This document shows positions 34,098-42,005 of a stretch of DNA of 64,000 nt, piece by piece. Each line of letters opens with the position of its first letter. The stretch's first letter is position 1. The notes below the pieces were generated by a model that did no database searches, had not been told where the DNA came from, and worked only from the letters and a program-made list of their open reading frames with translations. This DNA comes from Bradyrhizobium sp. 132 (lineage in GTDB: Bacteria; Pseudomonadota; Alphaproteobacteria; Rhizobiales; Xanthobacteraceae): the NCBI RefSeq assembly GCF_023074185.1, contig NZ_JADPKY010000126.1:124001-188000 (forward strand), in the 5' to 3' direction. Position numbers and translations under genes: made by a program.

Positions 34098-35177
34098 ATG
34101 AAAGCTGCCGTACTGAAATCCTTTGGATCCCCGCTTGCGATCGAGAAAGCCCCGGACCCTGTGCTCGGGACCGGCGAGGTGATCGTCGACGTCGTCGCCA
34201 CGCGCGTGCTGTCTTACATGAACGAGGTCTTCAGCGGGATGCGCAACTATGCGCTCGACCTGCCGATCATCCCGGGTCCTGGCGGCATCGGACGGGTGCG
34301 TGCGATCGGCCCGGACGCGACGAAGCTCAGCGTGGGCGACTGGGTCTTCTGCGACCCGACGGTGCGCTCGCGCGACGAAATCGTTGCACCCGACATCGCC
34401 CTGCAGGGACTGACTGCCGCAGGTCCCGGCGGCATGCTCCTGCAAAAGCACTTTCGCCACGGCTCGTTTGCCGAGCAGATGCGCGTGCCGACGGAGAACG
34501 TGAAGCGCCTTGGCCAAATCACGTCCGACGAAGCCACGCGATGGTGTGCGCTGGGGACGCTGCTGGTGCCCTATGGCGGCTTCCTTGCCGCCAACCTTCA
34601 ACCCGGCGAGACCGTGCTGGTGAGCGGGGCCACCGGAAATTTCGGTAGCGCAGCGGTCTCGGTCGCGCTCGCGATGGGCGCGGCCTGCGTGGTCGCCCCC
34701 GGCCGCAACGACAAGATTTTGGCCGATCTCGTCGGGCGCTTTGGCGACCGCGTGAGGCCGGTCAAACTCACCGGCAATGAGGACGACGACTGCGAGAACA
34801 TGAAGCGTGCGGCTCCCGGGCCGATCGATTGCGTGTTCGACATCATGCCGCCCTCGGTGAGCACGACCGTCGTGCGCGCGGCGATCATGACGGTGCGCGC
34901 TTACGGCCGCGTCGTGCTGATGGGTGGCGTCGGCATGGCGGGCGGCGCGGGCCTCGAGCTGCCCTACCCCTGGATCATGCGCAACTGCATCAGCATCCAC
35001 GGCGTCTGGATGTACCCGCCTGATGCAGCAAGCCGCCTGATCGCGCTGGTGCGAGCCGGACTGCTGCGGCTCGACGAATACGAGACCACGGCCTTCGATC
35101 TCGACCATGCCAACGAGGCGGTCGAACACGCCGCAGCCAATGGCGGTCCGTTCAAATTAACGGTGATCCGGCCGTAA
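34098..35177 (+). CDS. MDR-family alcohol dehydrogenase / quinone-oxidoreductase-like
   Basis: A 359-residue medium-chain dehydrogenase/reductase. The N-terminal GroES-like domain ('MKAAVLKSFGSPLAIEKAPDP', 'PGPGGIGRVRAIG') is followed by a Rossmann NAD(P) domain ('ETVLVSGATGNFGSAAVSVALAMGA', about residues 170-200). The usual catalytic-zinc Cys/His ligands are not evident (the Cys in 'VFCDPTVRS' is at an unusual place), so a zinc-independent reductase is plausible. It is probably controlled by the divergent XRE regulator. It ends near a GC-rich hairpin, convergent with lolD. Confidence 0.88.
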   Translation: MKAAVLKSFGSPLAIEKAPDPVLGTGEVIVDVVATRVLSYMNEVFSGMRNYALDLPIIPGPGGIGRVRAIGPDATKLSVGDWVFCDPTVRSRDEIVAPDIALQGLTAAGPGGMLLQKHFRHGSFAEQMRVPTENVKRLGQITSDEATRWCALGTLLVPYGGFLAANLQPGETVLVSGATGNFGSAAVSVALAMGAACVVAPGRNDKILADLVGRFGDRVRPVKLTGNEDDDCENMKRAAPGPIDCVFDIMPPSVSTTVVRAAIMTVRAYGRVVLMGGVGMAGGAGLELPYPWIMRNCISIHGVWMYPPDAASRLIALVRAGLLRLDEYETTAFDLDHANEAVEHAAANGGPFKLTVIRP

Positions 35178-35185
35178 ATCGTCTT

Positions 35186-35210
35186 CCGCGGCGGCGATGC
35201 GCCGCCGCGG
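35186..35210. terminator. Perfect 11-bp GC hairpin between convergent genes
   Basis: CCGCGGCGGCG and CGCCGCCGCGG are separated by ATG, starting nine bases after the dehydrogenase stop. There is no U-tract on the plus strand, so termination efficiency is uncertain. Its location between convergent genes suggests a transcript-end structure. Confidence 0.5.
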
Positions 35211-35274
35211 CTGATATGCCCGACATGTCAAATGGCTGGAGGAAGTCACCTCTGACGTAGCCGGCCACGCCCGG

Positions 35275-35306
35275 CTACTGTGCATGGGGTTGTTTTCGCG
35301 TTTTTC
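35275..35306. repeat. Dispersed ~31-bp repeat, copy 1
   Basis: The core CCCCATGCACAGTAG (read on the minus strand), preceded by a CGCGAAAACAA tract, recurs in inverted orientation at 50717-50748 with one extra base. Both copies are intergenic and follow a gene end. From memory, this motif is frequent in Bradyrhizobium intergenic DNA. Confidence 0.6.
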
Positions 35307-35323
35307 ATTCGAGCTCGATGACG

Positions 35324-36025
35324 TTACTCGAGCTCGATGACCTGGCCGTTCGACAGCGACACGCGCCGGTCCATGCGGCCGGCGAGCTCCATGTTGTGGG
35401 TCGCGATCAGCATGGAAACCTTGGTCGCCTTGACGAGCTGCATCAGGGCCTGGAAGACGTGGTCCGCGGTGTGCGGATCGAGATTGCCGGTCGGCTCGTC
35501 CGCGAACAGCACCCGCGGTGCGTTGGCCACCGCGCGCGCGATCGCAACGCGCTGCTGCTCGCCGCCCGACAGCTCGGAGGGACGGTGCGTGATGCGCTCG
35601 CCGAGGCCGAGATAGCCAAGAATCTCCTTGGCGCGCTTGACGCTCTCGGACTTCTTCAGGCCGCGGATCATCTGCGGCATCATGACGTTCTCCAGCGCGG
35701 AAAACTCCGGCAGCAGCCGGTGGGACTGGTAGACGAAGCCGATATCGGTGCGGCGGAGCTGGGTGCGCTCGATGTCGGGCAGTTGTGAGGTCGGCGCGCC
35801 ATTGACATAGACCTCGCCGGAATCGGGAGCTTCCAACAGCCCCGCAATGTGCAGCAGCGTCGACTTGCCCGAGCCCGACGGCGCCACCAGCGCGACGGAT
35901 TGACCCGCCCACAGCGCGAGCTTGGCGCCGTCCAGGATCGTCAGCGGCACCTCGCCCTGCAAGTACTGCCGTTTTATCTCGTGGAGATAAATGACCGGTA
36001 CATCTTCCGCCCCCTGCTGCTCCAT
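35324..36025 (-). CDS. lolD: Lipoprotein-releasing ABC transporter ATPase LolD
   Basis: ATPase of the LolCDE complex that extracts outer-membrane lipoproteins from the inner membrane. The 233-residue product has Walker A 'APSGSGKSTLLH' (about 52-63), Q-loop 'GFVYQSHRLLPEFSALENVM', signature 'LSGGEQQRVAIARA', Walker B 'VLFADEPTGNLD' and the H-loop 'IATHNMELA'. It lies seven bases after lolC, same strand. The 3' end carries a 19-bp tandem duplication that repeats the last codons and a second stop. Confidence 0.95.
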   Translation of the reverse strand: MEQQGAEDVPVIYLHEIKRQYLQGEVPLTILDGAKLALWAGQSVALVAPSGSGKSTLLHIAGLLEAPDSGEVYVNGAPTSQLPDIERTQLRRTDIGFVYQSHRLLPEFSALENVMMPQMIRGLKKSESVKRAKEILGYLGLGERITHRPSELSGGEQQRVAIARAVANAPRVLFADEPTGNLDPHTADHVFQALMQLVKATKVSMLIATHNMELAGRMDRRVSLSNGQVIELE

Positions 36026-36032
36026 CAGCCCC

Positions 36033-37313
36033 TCACTCGTACCGCAGCGCTTCGACGGGATCGAGGCGTGCGGCCCGCCAGGACGGATACAGCGTCGCCA
36101 GGAACGACAGCGTCAGCGCCATGATGACGACGGCCGAGGTCTCGCCGATGTCGATCTCGGCGGGCAGCTTCGACAGGAAATAGAGCTCTGGCGAAAACAG
36201 CTCGGTGCTGCTCAGCCAGGACAGGAATTGCCTGATCGACTCGATGTTGAGGCAGATCACCAGCCCGACGAAGAAGCCGACCATCGTACCGACCACGCCG
36301 ATCGAGGCGCCCGTGATCAGGAAGATACGCATGATCGAGCCTTGCGAGGCTCCCATCGTGCGCAGGATCGCGATGTCGCTGCCTTTGTCCTTCACCAGCA
36401 TGATCAGGCCGGAGACGATGTTGAGCGCCGCGACCAGCACGATCATGGTGAGGATCAGGAACATCACGTTGCGCTCGACCTGGAGCGCGTTGAAGAAGGT
36501 CGAGTTGCGCTGGCGCCAGTCGACCAGGAACACCGGCCGGCCCGCGGCCTCCGTCACGGCCTGGCGAAACGCTACGATCTGATCCGGATTGGTGGTGAAG
36601 ACCTCGATCGAGGTGACGTCGTTGCTGCGGTTGAAATAGGCCTGCGCCTCCGCGAGCGGCATGAACACGAAGCCGAGATCATACTCGGACATGCCGATCT
36701 CGAACACCGCGGCGATCTTGTACGGTTTTATGCGCGGCGTCGTGCCCATCGGGGTGACCGCGCCCTTCGGCGCCACCAGCGTGATGCTGTCGCCGGCGTG
36801 CAGCGACAACTGGTCAGCGAGGCGCCGGCCGATCGCGACCCCCTGCCCGTCGTCAAAACCCTCGAGCGAGCCTTGCTTGATGTTCTTGGCGATCGAGGTG
36901 AGGTTGTTGAGGTCGTCGGAGCGGATGCCGCGCACCAGGACGCCGGAGGCGTTCCACGGCGATGACGCCAACGCCTGGCCGTCCACCACGGGCGCGGCGA
37001 GCCGGATGCCCTGGACCTGGCTGAGACGGTCGGCGACGTCCTTCCAGTCGGTCAGCGGCGATTCCAGCGGCTGGACCAGGATGTGGCCGTTGAGCCCCAG
37101 GATCTTGTCGAGCAGTTCCTTGCGGAAGCCGTTCATGACGGCCATGACGATGATCAGCGTCGCCACTCCCAGCATGATCCCGAGAAAGGAGAACCCGGCA
37201 ATGACCGAGATGAATCCCTCCTTGCGGCGCGCCCGCAAATAGCGCGCCGACAGCATCCACTCGAATGGCGCAAAAGGCGCGGTCTGTACAGTCTTGGTCA
37301 TGGGTTCATCCAT
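36033..37313 (-). CDS. lolC: Lipoprotein-releasing ABC transporter permease LolC/LolE
   Basis: Inner-membrane permease of the Lol system. The 426-residue product has a cytoplasmic N-terminus ('FEWMLSARYLRARRKEGFIS'), a first membrane segment ('VIAGFSFLGIMLGVATLIIVMAVMNGFR'), a large periplasmic domain (about 60-270) and three C-terminal segments (FtsX-like). It ends 'SFLATLYPSWRAARLDPVEALRYE', a hallmark of MacB/FtsX permeases. Only one permease gene is present, as is usual in alphaproteobacteria. Start is ATG 37313 or in-frame ATG 37301. Confidence 0.95.
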   Translation of the reverse strand: MDEPMTKTVQTAPFAPFEWMLSARYLRARRKEGFISVIAGFSFLGIMLGVATLIIVMAVMNGFRKELLDKILGLNGHILVQPLESPLTDWKDVADRLSQVQGIRLAAPVVDGQALASSPWNASGVLVRGIRSDDLNNLTSIAKNIKQGSLEGFDDGQGVAIGRRLADQLSLHAGDSITLVAPKGAVTPMGTTPRIKPYKIAAVFEIGMSEYDLGFVFMPLAEAQAYFNRSNDVTSIEVFTTNPDQIVAFRQAVTEAAGRPVFLVDWRQRNSTFFNALQVERNVMFLILTMIVLVAALNIVSGLIMLVKDKGSDIAILRTMGASQGSIMRIFLITGASIGVVGTMVGFFVGLVICLNIESIRQFLSWLSSTELFSPELYFLSKLPAEIDIGETSAVVIMALTLSFLATLYPSWRAARLDPVEALRYE

Positions 37314-37385
37314 CGGTTGATAATCCCATGATTCGGGGTCAATTGTGGCCGGATTGCCGGCCCATTACCGCGCGGTGAACACTAT

Positions 37386-38705
37386 TCAGCCGGCGAGGCG
37401 CGCAACCACGTCCGCAGGCGACATATTCTCGCGCGAGCCGTCGGCACGCCGCTTCAACTCGATCTTGCCGTCGGCGAGCCCCTTCGGCCCGATCATGATC
37501 TGCCAGGGGATCCCGATCAGGTCGGCGGCGGCGAATTTGGCCCCGGCGCGCTGGTCGGTGTCGTCGTAGAGCACGTCGACGCCCTTGGCGGAAAGCTCCG
37601 CATAGAGCTTCTCGCAGGCCGCATCGACCGCGGCATCGCCCTGCTTGAGGTTGAGAATCGACACCCGGAACGGGGCCACGGCCTCGGGCCATTTGATGCC
37701 GGCATCGTCATGGCAGGCCTCGATGATGGCGCCGAGCAGGCGGGAGACGCCGACGCCGTAGGAGCCGCCGTGGATCGGCACGTCGACACCGTCGGGACCC
37801 GCAACCAGCGCCTTCATCGCGTCGGAATACTTCGTGCCGAAATAGAAGATCTGCCCGACCTCGATACCGCGGGTGTTCACCCGCTTGTCCGCGGGCACTT
37901 CCTGCTCAAAGCGCGCGGCGTCGTGAACGTCTTCCGTGGCCGCATAGACCGAGGTCCATTGCTTGATGATCGGCGTCAAATCGCTCTCATAGTCGACGTC
38001 CTCGCCCGGCACCGGCAGGTCCAGCACGTCGCGATTGATGAAAACGCCGGATTCGCCGGTCTCGGCCAGCACGATGAACTCGTGGCTGAGATCGCCGCCG
38101 ATCGGGCCGGTCTCGGCGCGCATCGGGATTGCCTTCAGCCCCATCCGCGCGAAGGTGCGCAGATACGCCACGAACATCTTGTTGTAGGCAACGCGCGCCG
38201 CGGCCTCGTTAAGGTCGAACGAATAAGCGTCCTTCATCAGGAACTCGCGGCCGCGCATCACGCCGAAGCGCGGGCGCTGCTCGTCGCGGAATTTCCATTG
38301 GATATGGTAGAGATTGAGCGGCAGGCTCTTATAGGACTTCACATAGGCACGGAAGATCTCGGTGATCATTTCCTCGTTGGTCGGCCCGTACAGCAGCTCA
38401 CGCTTGTGGCGGTCGGCGATGCGCAGCATCTCCGGACCGTAAGCATCGTAGCGGCCGCTCTCGCGCCAGAGGTCGGCGAGTTGGAGCGTCGGCATCAACA
38501 GTTCCAGCGCACCGGAGCGGTCCTGCTCCTCGCGCACGATCTGCTCGATCTTCTTCAGCACACGAAAGCCGAGCGGCAGCCAGGCATAGATGCCGGCGGC
38601 CTCCTGTCGGATCATGCCGGCGCGCAGCATCAGCCGATGCGAGACAATTTCCGCCTCTTTCGGATTTTCCTTCAGGATCGGCAGAAAGAACCGCGACAAC
38701 CGCAT
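37386..38705 (-). CDS. proS: Prolyl-tRNA synthetase, short form without editing domain
   Basis: Charges tRNA-Pro. The 439-residue class II synthetase starts 'MRLSRFFLPILKENPKEAEIVSHRLMLRAGMIRQEAAGIYAWLPLG'-like (motif 1 region). It has motif 2 'FRDEQRPRFGVMRGREFLMKDAYSF' and motif 3 'GGSYGVGVSRLLGAIIEA', followed by an anticodon-binding domain ('DDTDQRAGAKFAAADLIGIPWQIMIG'). The INS editing insertion is absent, which is standard in alphaproteobacteria. ATG 38705 is chosen; the longer open frame has 18 extra unrelated codons. Confidence 0.97.
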   Translation of the reverse strand: MRLSRFFLPILKENPKEAEIVSHRLMLRAGMIRQEAAGIYAWLPLGFRVLKKIEQIVREEQDRSGALELLMPTLQLADLWRESGRYDAYGPEMLRIADRHKRELLYGPTNEEMITEIFRAYVKSYKSLPLNLYHIQWKFRDEQRPRFGVMRGREFLMKDAYSFDLNEAAARVAYNKMFVAYLRTFARMGLKAIPMRAETGPIGGDLSHEFIVLAETGESGVFINRDVLDLPVPGEDVDYESDLTPIIKQWTSVYAATEDVHDAARFEQEVPADKRVNTRGIEVGQIFYFGTKYSDAMKALVAGPDGVDVPIHGGSYGVGVSRLLGAIIEACHDDAGIKWPEAVAPFRVSILNLKQGDAAVDAACEKLYAELSAKGVDVLYDDTDQRAGAKFAAADLIGIPWQIMIGPKGLADGKIELKRRADGSRENMSPADVVARLAG

Positions 38706-38858
38706 GGCAATACTCGAGGAATCAGTGACGGCTTGCAGTGAAACCGGATTGGGAGCCAAAACACAAGACCGGGAATGAGGAAAAGCCGCTAAGGCAACGG
38801 AATTCCTGTCATTTTTCCGTCGACTTCAGGTTCAGCTTGAGCTGTCGAAGAGCCGGAT

Positions 38859-40407
38859 TCAGGGCGCCCCCACCTCGAGTTCGTCCTCCAGCGTGATCAT
38901 CTCGAAATCGGTCACCAGCGCGTCGATCCGCATATGCCAGCGGCCGGCAAAGGGAAGCTCGACCTTGCGCACGTGCCAGTAGCCATCGGGTCCTAGCGAA
39001 GCGTTCCGCTCCATCGGCTCGATGCCCCGTTCAGGCAGGCTCAGGGTCAGCGTCGCTTCCTTGGCGGTCAGCGGCGTCGCGTCGCCGGTCATGAGCTGGA
39101 GCACGAAATCGTCGAGCCCGGCCTTACCCGGCGAGACCAGGACTTGGAACATCGCCTTGTCGGTGTGAATGTGGATGGCGAGCGGCGTCTCCGGAACGAT
39201 CGTCCGCGGCGGCGGCGTGAAGCGCCAGCCCGCGACGACGGCAAAGATGCCGAGCGCGATGGCGCATTCGAACAGGATCGAGCGCTTGAGGGCTGGCGCG
39301 GCCTTGTGATCCCCGGGGAGCGCCGGGGTCAGGCGAAAGCGGTTGAGCGCGGCAAGCGCCAGCAGCACCAGGACCAGCGCCAGCTTGATCGAGAGGATCA
39401 GGCCGTAGCGGGTCTCGACCAATGCAGACAGCTTTTCAAGCTGGACGAAGGCGAGCGCGAGGCCGGTCAATGCGAGAACGCCAACGACCGGGACGGCGAT
39501 GTGGGAAAAGCGGTTCACGACAGGCAATGCCGCGGCTGGCGACTTCGACACAAGTGCAGCGAGCGGGACCAGCGCGCCAATCCAAAAGGCAACGGCGAGG
39601 CCATGCAGGAAGATAGCAGGCCGCGTGAGCGCCTCGGGCGGTGCCGTAGTGCCCGGTCATGGCGAGCGACAGACCGACGCCGACGAAGGCGATGAGAGCA
39701 AGAGCGCGTGCATACCCCGTACCGCGCAGCGCCATTAACGCGAACAGCATCGCAGCGATGGCAACAAGCAGCGCGGGGCCGGCGCTAGTCTCAAATGCGA
39801 CTTTCCAGGGAGCAATCGTCGCGAGAGCCGCCAGCGGCAGCCCAAGAAGATCGAGACCCAGCGCACCAAGGGACGCAACCGCGCTCGGAAGGCCGATCGC
39901 GAGCGCTATGCGCGGCACGGCCATGCCGGTCATCGACCACGCAACGCAGCGCGCAAAGAACACGCCGCCGGCGCCGACGAACAGGCCAAGATAGAGACCG
40001 ACCCGCGTCAGCCAGATCAGCACGTTCAATCCGCTATCCGCGTTTGCCGGAGGTTGCGTCCCCGTCGGCCGGCCGATCGAGAAGATCACCGATCCCGCGA
40101 CGGGATGGCCATCCTGCGAGATCACGCGATAGCTGACGACCGCCGTGCCCTGCGGCAGGTCCGCCGGCATCGCAATCGAGATCGTCTCGCCCGATGCGCT
40201 GACGCGCACATCACCCCGCGCCCTGCCCGCGCCGTCGATCAGTTGGATCGCGCCCGGCGTCACCGCCTCGTTGAAGCGCAGCTCCACCGTCTTCGGCGCG
40301 CTCGCGAGCATGCTGCCGCTCGGCGGCTCGACCGCGACGAGGGCCGCGTGCGCCGAGGCGCCGGTCGCGAAGCCGACAAAGAGGAGCAGCGCGGCGAGCA
40401 GGCGCAT
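38859..40407 (-). pseudogene. pcuE: CopC-CopD (YcnJ/PcuE-like) copper transport fusion, frameshifted
   Basis: ATG 40407 shares one base with the pcuD stop. The first frame encodes a signal peptide ('LLAALLLFVGFATGASA|HA'), a CopC domain (mature N-terminal His, 'VEPPSGSMLASAPKTVELRFNEAV', 'ISQDGHPVAGSVIFSIG') and the first CopD membrane segments. Near 39645, after 'MTGHYGTA', the frame is lost; the rest ('LTRPAIFLHGLAVAFWIGALVPLAALV' onward, membrane segments and a C-terminal beta domain ending 'EVGAP') continues one frame over. One extra base in GCCCGAGG would explain it. In Bradyrhizobium PcuE is the inner-membrane YcnJ-like member of the copper operon. As written it is truncated at about 250 sensible residues. 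Confidence 0.85.
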
Positions 40408-40925
40408 CAGGGTTTTGGCAGGAGTTTTACGCCCGGCGCCGGTGACTTGCCCTCGCGCGAATGCCCCGCTCCCTCCGCTGGAATCTCGATCCAGCGGCTG
40501 ACGCCGGTCTCGCATTCCTGGACGACGGGGAAGTACAGAATCGTGTTCGGCTTGAGCGTGTCGGTCAGGGCCGTGTGCATGACGAACTCGTCATAGTTCT
40601 TGTCCGGCAGCTTGCCGCCCGACCAAGTCACCTCCTTGACGCCGGAGGAGAGCTTGGTGCCGTGATAGTCGTATTCGCCGGCATATTTGCCCTCGACGAC
40701 ATCGACGTTCCAGCCGGCCTTCGGCATCGGCTTCACCGCGATCACGCCCTCGGGGATCTGCACCCGGATCTTCACCGTCGGCGAGCCCGCGCAACCGTGC
40801 GGCACGGCGAAGACGGCTTTGTACGATCCCCCCACAGTCGCCTGCTTGGCTTCGAGGAAGACGTGCGCGATCGCCGGCGTTGCCGCAAATGCGCTCAGAA
40901 AAATCAGCCAGATTCGCGTCGCCAT
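40407..40925 (-). CDS. pcuD: YcnI-like periplasmic copper-binding protein (DUF1775), PcuD
   Basis: A 172-residue product with a signal peptide (1-20, 'LIFLSAFAATPAIA') that leaves His as the first mature residue ('HVFLEAKQATVGGSYKAVFAVPHGC'). YcnI domains bind copper through that N-terminal His. It contains 'GCAGSPTVKIRVQIPEGV' and 'PMPKAGWNVDVVEGKY'. ATG 40925 has GGGAG eight bases upstream; an in-frame start at 40961 would overlap the pcuC stop but damages the signal. It lies 32 bases after pcuC and overlaps pcuE, consistent with one operon. Confidence 0.9.
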   Translation of the reverse strand: MATRIWLIFLSAFAATPAIAHVFLEAKQATVGGSYKAVFAVPHGCAGSPTVKIRVQIPEGVIAVKPMPKAGWNVDVVEGKYAGEYDYHGTKLSSGVKEVTWSGGKLPDKNYDEFVMHTALTDTLKPNTILYFPVVQECETGVSRWIEIPAEGAGHSREGKSPAPGVKLLPKP

Positions 40926-40957
40926 GTTCGGTCTCCCGAAGGTCCGGATCATGCTCG

Positions 40958-41479
40958 TCACATCTTCATTCCCGAATGATCAGGCATTTTCTTCATCATC
41001 TGCCTGCTATCGGCGGGCGCCTGGGCGCCGACGCCCTGGACGTCGAGGGAGACGGCAACTTTGCCGGCCTTCTCGAACTGAAGCGTCACCGGCACCTTGT
41101 CGCCCTGCTTGAAGGGGCCCTTCAGCTCCTGAAGCATGAGGTGGTAGCCGCCGGGGGCGAACTTCACCGTCTTGCCGGGATCGATCACGAGGCCCTTGTC
41201 GAGCAGGCGCATCTTCATCACGCCGTTATCCATCGCCATTTCATGGACCTCAGCCTTCCCCGCGATATCGGCGGAAATGCTGACCAGCTTGTCGGCAGTC
41301 GTGCCCTTGTTCTCGATGGTCAGATAACCGCCGGCGACCTTGGCGCCGCCCGGTGTCGCCCGGCTCCACGCCTGCGAGATGACGAGATCGCCCGCCTTGA
41401 CGTCGTCGGCCACCGCTGGCGCCGCGCAGAGCGCGAGAGCGAACGCCGCGAACAGCACATCTTTCAACATGGTCTTCAT
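40958..41479 (-). CDS. pcuC: Periplasmic Cu(I) chaperone PcuC (PCuAC family)
   Basis: Delivers copper for cytochrome oxidase (CuA) assembly. The 173-residue product has a signal peptide (1-24) and the PCuAC fold. The Cu(I) ligands are at His79 ('EVHEM'), Met90 ('MKMRLL'), His113 and Met115 ('GGYHLML'), exactly the residue numbers reported for Bradyrhizobium japonicum PcuC, so orthology is very likely. A Met/His-rich tail ('MMKKMPDHSGMKM') may add metal sites. It is preceded by the TlpA-like gene (28 bases) and followed by pcuD. Confidence 0.96.
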   Translation of the reverse strand: MKTMLKDVLFAAFALALCAAPAVADDVKAGDLVISQAWSRATPGGAKVAGGYLTIENKGTTADKLVSISADIAGKAEVHEMAMDNGVMKMRLLDKGLVIDPGKTVKFAPGGYHLMLQELKGPFKQGDKVPVTLQFEKAGKVAVSLDVQGVGAQAPADSRQMMKKMPDHSGMKM

Positions 41480-41507
41480 ATTGGTCTTCCCGTTTGCAGA
41501 TTGACTT

Positions 41508-42005
41508 TCAGTGTGTGGAGAGCTGTTGCGCCGACCATTTTTCGAGGTCGGTCATCTCGGCCGAGCCTTCGATCGTCGTAATGGTTCCATCCCGAGAGAT
41601 GAGCATTGTCCGGGGAATGTCGCCCTGCCAGCCGGGGTCGATCTCGAACCGCAAACGCTCGACAAAGCCGTCGTTGAAGATGAAATTTTCGGTCGAGGAC
41701 AGCCCCGCTCTGTCGAGCATCGATTGCGTCGCCGCCGGCAAGTTCGGCACGAGATCCGCGCTGATCGTGACGACGTCGATCCCAGGATGATCCTTCGCAA
41801 ACTGCCCGAGCAGCGGCAGCTCGACCTTGCAGGGCCCGCAGGTTACGCCCCAGAAATGCACGAGCGTCGGGCGACCCGCATGGCCCCTCAGCACGCTTTG
41901 CCACGTGCCGCGCTCGAACGGTTTCAGAGCCGGGGCTGCCCCTGGCGCAGACGCTGAGGCGATCAGGAGACCCAGGCCCAGCAGGCCGGCAAATCGACGT
42001 CTCAT
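41508..42005 (-). CDS. TlpA-like periplasmic thioredoxin in the copper operon
   Basis: A 165-residue exported thioredoxin-fold protein. The signal peptide is about 1-25, followed by a redoxin domain with the active site 'HFWGVTCGPCKVELP' and 'MLISRDGTITTIEGSAEM'. TlpA-type reductases keep the cysteines of copper chaperones and CuA sites reduced, which fits the neighbouring pcuC. ATG 42005 overlaps the upstream propeller gene stop (ATGA). The frame is open 46 codons further upstream without signal or family sequence. Confidence 0.9.
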   Translation of the reverse strand: MRRRFAGLLGLGLLIASASAPGAAPALKPFERGTWQSVLRGHAGRPTLVHFWGVTCGPCKVELPLLGQFAKDHPGIDVVTISADLVPNLPAATQSMLDRAGLSSTENFIFNDGFVERLRFEIDPGWQGDIPRTMLISRDGTITTIEGSAEMTDLEKWSAQQLSTH

